A stretch of DNA of 64,000 nt. Origin: Pseudomonas oryzihabitans. GTDB taxonomy: Bacteria > Pseudomonadota > Gammaproteobacteria > Pseudomonadales > Pseudomonadaceae. The DNA is taken from contig NZ_CP013987.1 in the NCBI RefSeq assembly GCF_001518815.1, positions 2,192,501-2,256,500 of the forward strand, written 5' to 3'. The translations under genes were made by a program, and so were the position numbers. Shown in pieces: positions 59,461-64,000 of this stretch (the first letter of the stretch is position 1; every line of letters starts with the position of its first letter). The notes beneath the pieces were generated by a model that saw only the letters and a list, made by a program, of their open reading frames with translations, was not told where the DNA came from and ran no database searches.

Positions 59461-59797
59461 GCGCTTTCTCCTATGGCAGACGGCTTCCCATGATCCTGAG
59501 AGCTGACGCGCCTGAATCGCGGGAAGCCCTTCGAGATACCTGGATTCCGACTGGAGCGGCCACCCGCGGTTCCCTGATCACCCGCCGAAACCCCTTCAGG
59601 AGTTAATACCACCCCTATGGTGTCTAGCCGTGTGCGGATCCCTTCTGCCTTTTTCTGTCTAGCAGTGAGGCAGGATGTCGCACCTCCGGTCTAAGCTGAG
59701 AGGAGACTGCGCAGCGGACGCAGGATAGGAGTAGAATTCGCGCCCCAACGAGACACGTCCAGTCAGATGGCGGACCTGCGGAGATCGAGACGGATTT
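59461..59797. other. Divergent intergenic region between the MscS gene and the response regulator
   Basis: No protein gene is apparent. It holds TTAATACCACCCCTAT at 59603-59618, repeated at 63431-63446. CTGCCT/AGGCAG arms occur near 59648-59676. Both divergent promoters should be here. Confidence 0.5.
59603..59618 (+). repeat. 16-bp repeated motif, copy 1
   Basis: TTAATACCACCCCTAT, identical to 63431-63446 and in the same orientation. It lies 180 bp upstream of the response regulator start. Confidence 0.55.
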
Positions 59798-60169
59798 ATG
59801 AAACCAGTGGTAGTGGTCGTCGAAGACGAGAACATGTTGCTCGGGCTGATGGAAGAAGTGCTCGAAGGGGAAGGCTTTGAGGTACGGACCTTCGGTACTG
59901 CGGACCTGGCCTGGGAACACCTGTCCAGCGCGCAACCCACGCCGGACCTGCTGATCACCGATGTCCGCATGCCGGGCGCCATCGACGGCCTGGAGCTGGC
60001 TCGTCGCGTCAAGCAACAACTGCCGGGCCTGCCCATCATCGTCTCTTCCGGATACTTCGAAGAGCTGCAGCCCGAGCGCGCACCGGACATCTACTACCTG
60101 CCCAAGCCCTGGCGCTTCGACGACCTGCTGGCCGGCTGCTTCCGCTTTCTCAATCAGCGCAAGGGCTGA
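59798..60169 (+). CDS. Single-domain response regulator
   Basis: The 123-residue CheY-like protein consists only of a receiver domain: VVVVVEDENMLLGLMEEVLEGEGF with the acidic pair, phosphoacceptor in LLITDVRMPGAIDGLELAR (D52-53 region), PIIVSSGYFEE with the conserved Ser/Thr position, and YYLPKPWRFDDL with the conserved Lys. No output domain follows, and no histidine kinase lies nearby. It probably acts by protein-protein interaction or as part of a phosphorelay. Confidence 0.92.
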   Translation: MKPVVVVVEDENMLLGLMEEVLEGEGFEVRTFGTADLAWEHLSSAQPTPDLLITDVRMPGAIDGLELARRVKQQLPGLPIIVSSGYFEELQPERAPDIYYLPKPWRFDDLLAGCFRFLNQRKG

Positions 60170-60190
60170 GGGCGGTCCCGTTGATGGGAG

Positions 60191-60213
60191 GCAGGCCGCG
60201 CGAAGCGGCCTGC
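60191..60213. terminator. Hairpin between the response regulator and a small membrane protein
   Basis: GCAGGCCGC (60191-60199) pairs perfectly with GCGGCCTGC (60205-60213) around a 5-nt loop. It lies between two convergent genes without a long T run. Confidence 0.5.
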
Positions 60214-60271
60214 GCAGAGAGCACCAGGCTGACCGCGCTCAGGGCCTTTCGGCACTTTGAGTGCGGATGGA

Positions 60272-60406
60272 TCAGTCGCCCAGGACGTCGATCAGGCCCA
60301 GCACGAAAAACAGCACGATGCACACCGCCGCGACCGCGACGGGGATAAAGCGCGGATCCTTGATCGCCTTCCACATGACCTGACGATTACGGCGAGACCT
60401 TTCCAT
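60272..60406 (-). CDS. Small single-span membrane protein (44 aa)
   Basis: A 44-residue frame reads MERSRRNRQVMWKAIKD followed by a hydrophobic span from about residue 21 to 42 (IPVAVAAVCIVLFFVLGLID) and VLGD. The basic N-terminus predicts a cytoplasmic N-terminus under the positive-inside rule. GGAG lies seven bases before the ATG. The charge pattern, clean span and ribosome binding site support a real gene. I do not recognise a family. It converges on the response regulator gene. Confidence 0.65.
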   Translation of the reverse strand: MERSRRNRQVMWKAIKDPRFIPVAVAAVCIVLFFVLGLIDVLGD

Positions 60407-60509
60407 GACGGCGCTCCAAGGGGGAAGCCGGCGAGCTTAGCGCATCGACGAGGGCGGCGAACAGCGGTGCAGGGCGGCTCGCTTCGCCGTTTCCGACTGC
60501 CGTGCATGC

Positions 60510-61733
60510 TCAGGCAACACCGATCTTCCATTGGGGTGGCGGGACAGTGCCATTGACCGCGAAGTCACCGACGATCCGGTCCTTGTAGATGCGCGGATTG
60601 TGGGAGGCGAGGGTGCGAGCATTGCGCCAGAAGCGATCCAGCCCCTGAGGCTTCAGCGTCGCCGATGCGCCCAGGGCGTCGAACAGGCGGCCGGAGGCGT
60701 CAAGGATGAGGTCCGTAACCACATTCAGCGACTGGCAGACCTCCAATTCGGCCAGGCCCACCGCGCGATCCTCAGCGGCGGGATCGTCTGCGTGCCTGAG
60801 GTCATAGGCCCTTTGCAGCGCCTCGGCATTCTTCAGGGTGATCACCCCGGCGCAGTAGGCGGCGCTGCGCACCTGACCCACCACGGCCAGCACCTGCGGA
60901 TCCTGGCTGACCCGGTCGGCATTGCCGATGGTGAAGGTACGGGTGCGGGCGGCCACTGCTGCGGCGACCTCGCCGCTCATGGCGCGTCCCAGGCCGGCCA
61001 GATTGGCGAGGTGAAACACCTGGAAGAACCCGGGCGAATAACGGAACCGCTCGCCCACCGGCACTACGTCCTCGGGCGCTACCCGAACACTGGTAAAGGT
61101 CGCTGTACCACTGGCGGTGAGGGTCTGGCCGAAGCCGTTCCAGTCATCCACTACCTCCACGCCGGGGGCGTCGCGGCGAAGGGTGGCCGTTACCCTGTTG
61201 CCCGCGTCGTCGGTGGCGCCCACGTCGATCCAATCGGCATAGAGCGAGCCGGTGGTGTAGAACTTGGTGCCGGAAAGCAGCAGGGAATCTCCGTCCCGGC
61301 AGAGGCGGGTACTGAACTCGGCACGCCGGGCGTCACCCACTTCGCTTGAAGCCGGGCCCAGGGTCTCGCCGGCGGAGATACGGGCGAACCAGCGCCTGCG
61401 CCGCGCCTCGTTTTCACTGTTCAGCAGCCCTTCGACAAAGCCCATATGCCCGCGCAGGGCCTGGACCAGGTTGGAGTCCGCCTCACCCAGTTCGATGAGC
61501 AGGGCAAAGAGCTCCGGCAGGGTGATACCTGCCCCGCCGTATTCGATCGGCAGACGCAAGGCGGTGAACCCCGCCGCCTTCAGCCAGCCAAGCTCCTCTA
61601 CGGGTAGACGCCGTTGTACTTCACGCGAGATGGCCCCCTCGCGGATGCGCCGGAACAGCGGCTGAAACTGCGCCGAGAGTTCGGCGTATCGATCGGAAGG
61701 GCCTGCGCCCCAGCCTGCGCAAAGGGTACTCAT
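60510..61733 (-). CDS. Flavin-dependent monooxygenase, DszC/SfnB-like acyl-CoA dehydrogenase fold
   Basis: The 407-residue protein has the acyl-CoA dehydrogenase-type fold: LGWLKAAGFTALRLPIEYGGAG, LGPASSEVGDARRAEFSTRL, LSGTKFYTTGSLYADWIDV and the C-terminal LDRFWRNARTLASHNPRIYKDRIVGDFAVNG. The last segment, with conserved His and Asn-Pro, characterises DszC/SfnB-type reduced-flavin monooxygenases used in sulfur acquisition rather than beta-oxidation. The substrate is unknown, and no dedicated flavin reductase is in the window. Confidence 0.85.
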   Translation of the reverse strand: MSTLCAGWGAGPSDRYAELSAQFQPLFRRIREGAISREVQRRLPVEELGWLKAAGFTALRLPIEYGGAGITLPELFALLIELGEADSNLVQALRGHMGFVEGLLNSENEARRRRWFARISAGETLGPASSEVGDARRAEFSTRLCRDGDSLLLSGTKFYTTGSLYADWIDVGATDDAGNRVTATLRRDAPGVEVVDDWNGFGQTLTASGTATFTSVRVAPEDVVPVGERFRYSPGFFQVFHLANLAGLGRAMSGEVAAAVAARTRTFTIGNADRVSQDPQVLAVVGQVRSAAYCAGVITLKNAEALQRAYDLRHADDPAAEDRAVGLAELEVCQSLNVVTDLILDASGRLFDALGASATLKPQGLDRFWRNARTLASHNPRIYKDRIVGDFAVNGTVPPPQWKIGVA

Positions 61734-62180
61734 GCGAACGGGGCTCCTTCAGATCCTGTCAGCGAGGTCGCAAGCTGGGGGATGCCAATACGGGCCATCG
61801 CCGTGTGCGCCATGTCGGTACGGCCGATCAGGAGGGCAGCTGCTATAAAGCGTTGGCCTGGCGCCCCGAGCAGCGCCATGGACGACTCCCGGGATAAAGC
61901 CTGGCGGCAATTGGTGAGGCCTTGGTTCGCCTCTGCGAGTCCGGCCTGGGGCTGTTGGCCTATTACCGAACCCGCCCGGGGATGCCCGGATTCTTCCCAT
62001 TCGGTGGCATGGTTCGCGATGGGCGTTTGCGTGACATTGTCTGTATAAGGAGAGCGAGTAAAAAAGAGCATGGGAGTTCATGACCACTAGGGAGGTTGCC
62101 AAAGTCTAGAAATACAACCTGGCGATCGACCAATGCTCAAAACTGCTAAGCATATGCACCGGCTTCGAATATCAATATCA

Positions 62181-62198
62181 CTGTCCATTGCGCAACAG
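62181..62198. promoter_or_regulatory. CTGT-N10-ACAG element, copy 1
   Basis: CTGTCCATTGCGCAACAG has ends that form CTGT/ACAG dyad symmetry. It recurs 115 bp downstream with 15 of 18 or more positions conserved, so it is a candidate regulator-binding site. Confidence 0.45.
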
Positions 62199-62295
62199 CG
62201 TCGAAACTGGAGAAATATTTATAATTTGAATAACTCTCTGATTTGGTGGTGATTTTTTACGTTAAAAATGAAGAGAAAAGCTGTTTCATTTATTA

Positions 62296-62313
62296 CTGTC
62301 CAATGGGCAACAG
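62296..62313. promoter_or_regulatory. CTGT-N10-ACAG element, copy 2
   Basis: CTGTCCAATGGGCAACAG differs from copy 1 at two positions and keeps the dyad ends. The similarity extends a few bases either side (ATTACTGT upstream, GCGAA downstream). Confidence 0.45.
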
Positions 62314-62436
62314 TGCGAAGCCTATCGGTCGTCAGCCAGCGCTGCTCTTTTCATGAGGTAATACCTAAATATTATTTGGCGTCGTTCTCGACCGTACCTA
62401 GTGTTGTCGCTCGATTGTCCTGGTTGGGATCTGGCG

Positions 62437-63468
62437 GTGACTGTCTATCTGGATGCGCGGCATCGCCGCCTGGTCAAAATGCTCTCGCGTACCTTTGCCG
62501 CCCGCAGTGAGTGGCCTACCTGGGCGCTGGTCTTCGGCGTCTACGGCAGCTGGCTGACGCTCCTCTGTGGCTGGCAGTTGCTCGGCTATTGGACGCTGCC
62601 GCCGCTGATACTGGTCGTCGTACTCCATCAGTCCCTGCAGCACGAGCTGATCCATGGCCATCCCACGCGCTGGCCGGGTGCGAACGCCATGCTTGCCTAT
62701 CCGCCCCTCGGGCTCTGGTTTCCCTTTCCGCTCTATCGCGACAGTCATTTGGCTCACCACCATCGCGAGACGCTCACTGATCCACGACTCGATCCCGAGA
62801 GCCGCTATGTCGATGCGGAGCTCTGGGAGCGGAGAGGGCAGGCCGGACGCGCGCTGCTCTGGCTGGACAAGACGCTGATCGGACGGATCCTGGTAGGTCC
62901 GGCGCTGGCGCTGCACGGCATGCTCGATCATGAAGTCCGCCGCTGGCGACGCGGCGAGCCTGGCGTGCTGCGCGTCTGGCTGGTCCACTTGGTGCTAGGC
63001 GCTGGCCTGCTGGTGGCGGTTCAAGAACTGTCCGGAATGCCCGCGGCGGTCTATGCCCTGGGCATCGCCTGGCCCGGCCTGGCCGTGCCGCTGATCAGGT
63101 CCTTCTACGAACATCGGCCGGCACAGGATCCTGCCCAGCGCTGCGTACTCAATGAGAGCGGCGGGGCGCTGCGGTGGCTGTTTCTCAACAACACCCTGCA
63201 TCTGGTTCACCACGATCTGCCCGGCTTGCCCTGGTATCTCATCCCTCGGGTCTACCGTGCCAGACGCACGGCCTACAGGATGCGCAGCGGTGATTTCGTG
63301 TTCTCGGGTTATCGCGAACTAGGGCGACGTTTTGCCTGGCGGGCCGTGGATACGCCCATGCATCCCGGTTGGAAGGGTCCGGCGTGTCAACCAGCAGACC
63401 AGGATCGAACAAACACCTCATGCTTGTTTATTAATACCACCCCTATAGAGAAAAGATCCGTCGTCTAG
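62437..63468 (+). CDS. Fatty acid desaturase family protein
   Basis: The 343-residue membrane protein has the di-iron histidine boxes of the family: HELIHGHP, HLAHHHRE and, near the C-terminus, NNTLHLVHHDLPGLPWYLIP. Hydrophobic segments lie at about 25-75 and 185-225. Such enzymes introduce double bonds or hydroxyl groups into lipid-linked or carotenoid-type chains; the substrate is not clear. I suggest the GTG at 62437 (VTVYLDARHRRLVKML), with ATG 62479 and GTG 62401 as alternatives. The last 25 residues are low in similarity to the fold and include a repeated DNA motif. Confidence 0.82.
   Translation: MTVYLDARHRRLVKMLSRTFAARSEWPTWALVFGVYGSWLTLLCGWQLLGYWTLPPLILVVVLHQSLQHELIHGHPTRWPGANAMLAYPPLGLWFPFPLYRDSHLAHHHRETLTDPRLDPESRYVDAELWERRGQAGRALLWLDKTLIGRILVGPALALHGMLDHEVRRWRRGEPGVLRVWLVHLVLGAGLLVAVQELSGMPAAVYALGIAWPGLAVPLIRSFYEHRPAQDPAQRCVLNESGGALRWLFLNNTLHLVHHDLPGLPWYLIPRVYRARRTAYRMRSGDFVFSGYRELGRRFAWRAVDTPMHPGWKGPACQPADQDRTNTSCLFINTTPIEKRSVV
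63431..63446 (+). repeat. 16-bp repeated motif, copy 2
   Basis: TTAATACCACCCCTAT, identical to 59603-59618. It lies within the last codons of the desaturase gene and 120 bp upstream of the next gene's start. Confidence 0.55.
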
Positions 63469-63565
63469 CCCGTACTACCGGCGAACAACAGGTAGGGCAA
63501 CGCTCCGGGGTACCTCGAGGGCTCTGATAGAGTGCCCGCTCCGTCAGGATTTCAAGGGGGAAAGC

Positions 63566-64000
63566 ATGTCGGAAACGACCTTCGACGTGATCGTGCTCGG
63601 GCTAGGCGCCATGGGCGCGGCCACGCTCTATCAGTTGGCCAAGCGTGGGGTGAGGGTCGCAGGTATTGATCGCTATTCACCGCCCCACGACCTGGGCTCA
63701 AGCCATGGGGCGACCCGGATCACCCGTCAGGCGGTGGGCGAGGGAGCGGCTTATGTCCCGCTCGCGATCCGCTCGCAGCAGCTCTGGCGCGAGCTGGAAG
63801 CGGAGCGGGGCGTCAATCTCTTCGAGCAGTGCGGCGTCTTGATCATGACGGCCACGACCACGGCCACCTCCCACCACGGCCGCCCGGACTTCACTCGGAC
63901 CACCCTGGAGCTGGCTCGCCAATACGGCATCCAGCACCAAGAGTGGGATGGCGCCACCATCCGCCAGCGCTTTCCCCAATTTCGCGTCGCGGACGACGCC
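63566..64000 (+). CDS. solA: SolA-like N-methyl-L-tryptophan / sarcosine oxidase, 5' part
   Basis: The first 145 codons of a gene truncated by the window end. The N-terminus has the FAD-binding VIVLGLGAMGAATLYQLAKRG, followed by IDRYSPPHDLGSSHGATRITRQAVGEGAAYVPLA, the flavinylation/active-site region of monomeric sarcosine oxidase and N-methyltryptophan oxidase. AAGGGGG lies upstream of the ATG. Family members oxidise N-methyl amino acids, releasing formaldehyde and hydrogen peroxide. The true substrate cannot be told from this fragment. Confidence 0.9.
   Translation, partial: MSETTFDVIVLGLGAMGAATLYQLAKRGVRVAGIDRYSPPHDLGSSHGATRITRQAVGEGAAYVPLAIRSQQLWRELEAERGVNLFEQCGVLIMTATTTATSHHGRPDFTRTTLELARQYGIQHQEWDGATIRQRFPQFRVADDA

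Larger units (their letters stand above)
61734..62436. other. AT-rich regulatory interval upstream of the desaturase
   Basis: About 700 bp lack a supported gene. From 62140 to 62400 the composition is markedly AT-rich for this genome (for example 62213-62233). It contains two near-identical 18-bp elements, listed separately. Frames at 61730-62102 on the minus strand are open but have no recognisable features. Confidence 0.5.

Noticed and set aside
60510-61733. Ordinary acyl-CoA dehydrogenase of beta-oxidation
   Set aside because: The C-terminal NARTLASHNP segment fits DszC/SfnB-type monooxygenases better.
61730-62071. A 113-residue minus-strand frame whose stop overlaps the monooxygenase start (ATGA)
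   Set aside because: The overlap is suggestive, but the protein has no recognisable domain, no good ribosome binding site and a composition like random GC-rich sequence. A parallel frame in the same region is equally open.
62268-62510. An 80-residue plus-strand frame before the desaturase
   Set aside because: It runs through the repeated regulatory element and into the desaturase in another frame, with no coding signature.

Overview
This is a high-GC Pseudomonas chromosome segment. The evidence is the gacA-uvrC-pgsA-tRNA(Gly,Cys,Leu) block, the galU-gor pair, and a large trehalose/alpha-glucan locus whose order resembles that of P. aeruginosa. The species cannot be named from the window alone. 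No prophage, insertion sequence, CRISPR array or plasmid function was seen. Nearly all the DNA is dense, operonic chromosomal coding sequence, with many ATGA stop/start overlaps.

Layout. 1-2.8 kb: 3' part of a 23S rRNA gene, 5S rRNA and the rrn terminator. 2.8-3.6 kb: gene-poor stretch with REP-like palindromes and a small terminated element. 3.6-7.2 kb: gacA (TTG start), uvrC, pgsA and three tRNAs. 7.2-11.9 kb: a small hypothetical gene, a Trp-rich small protein overlapping chaC, ahpF and ahpC (with an OxyR-like site upstream) and a sulfurtransferase. 12.0-16.3 kb: a sulfur amino acid group, with serine acetyltransferase EpsC facing a cystine-type ABC importer and a D-cysteine desulfhydrase. 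16.3-25 kb: a queuosine-precursor transporter behind a preQ1-I riboswitch, an aldo/keto reductase, a small amidotransferase/monooxygenase pair, a lipoprotein, galU, gor, a bile-acid-symporter-like protein and a divergent AraC regulator. 24.9-28 kb: a four-gene operon (acyl-CoA-dehydrogenase-like, PIG-L deacetylase, NodS-like methyltransferase, family 2 glycosyltransferase) whose product is not known to me. 28-31.5 kb: the NHEJ pair ku-ligD. 31.6-34.6 kb: xdhC, a MobA/MocA-like transferase fused in frame to a CinA/PncC domain, and nadE.

35.1-58 kb is the trehalose/alpha-glucan locus. Rightward: glgE, a treS-maltokinase fusion, glgB and a PL7 alginate-lyase-like protein with altered catalytic residues. 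Leftward: glgA-treZ-malQ-treY-DUF2934 and glgX-ybhP-clsB-ybhN. From family knowledge, GlgA/GlgB/GlgX/MalQ would make and trim alpha-glucan, TreY/TreZ would release trehalose from it, and TreS-Mak plus GlgE would return trehalose through maltose and maltose-1-phosphate to glucan. No glgC or glgP lies in the window. The ybhP-clsB-ybhN genes add phospholipid/envelope functions to the same stress locus.

58.3-64 kb: an MscS-type channel, a single-domain response regulator, a 44-residue membrane protein, a DszC/SfnB-like flavin monooxygenase, an AT-rich control region with repeated motifs, a fatty acid desaturase and the start of a SolA-like oxidase cut by the window end.

Most novel candidates: the 25-28 kb four-gene operon, the PL7-like pseudo-lyase inside the glucan locus, the MobA-CinA fusion upstream of nadE, and the preQ1 riboswitch on yhhQ.
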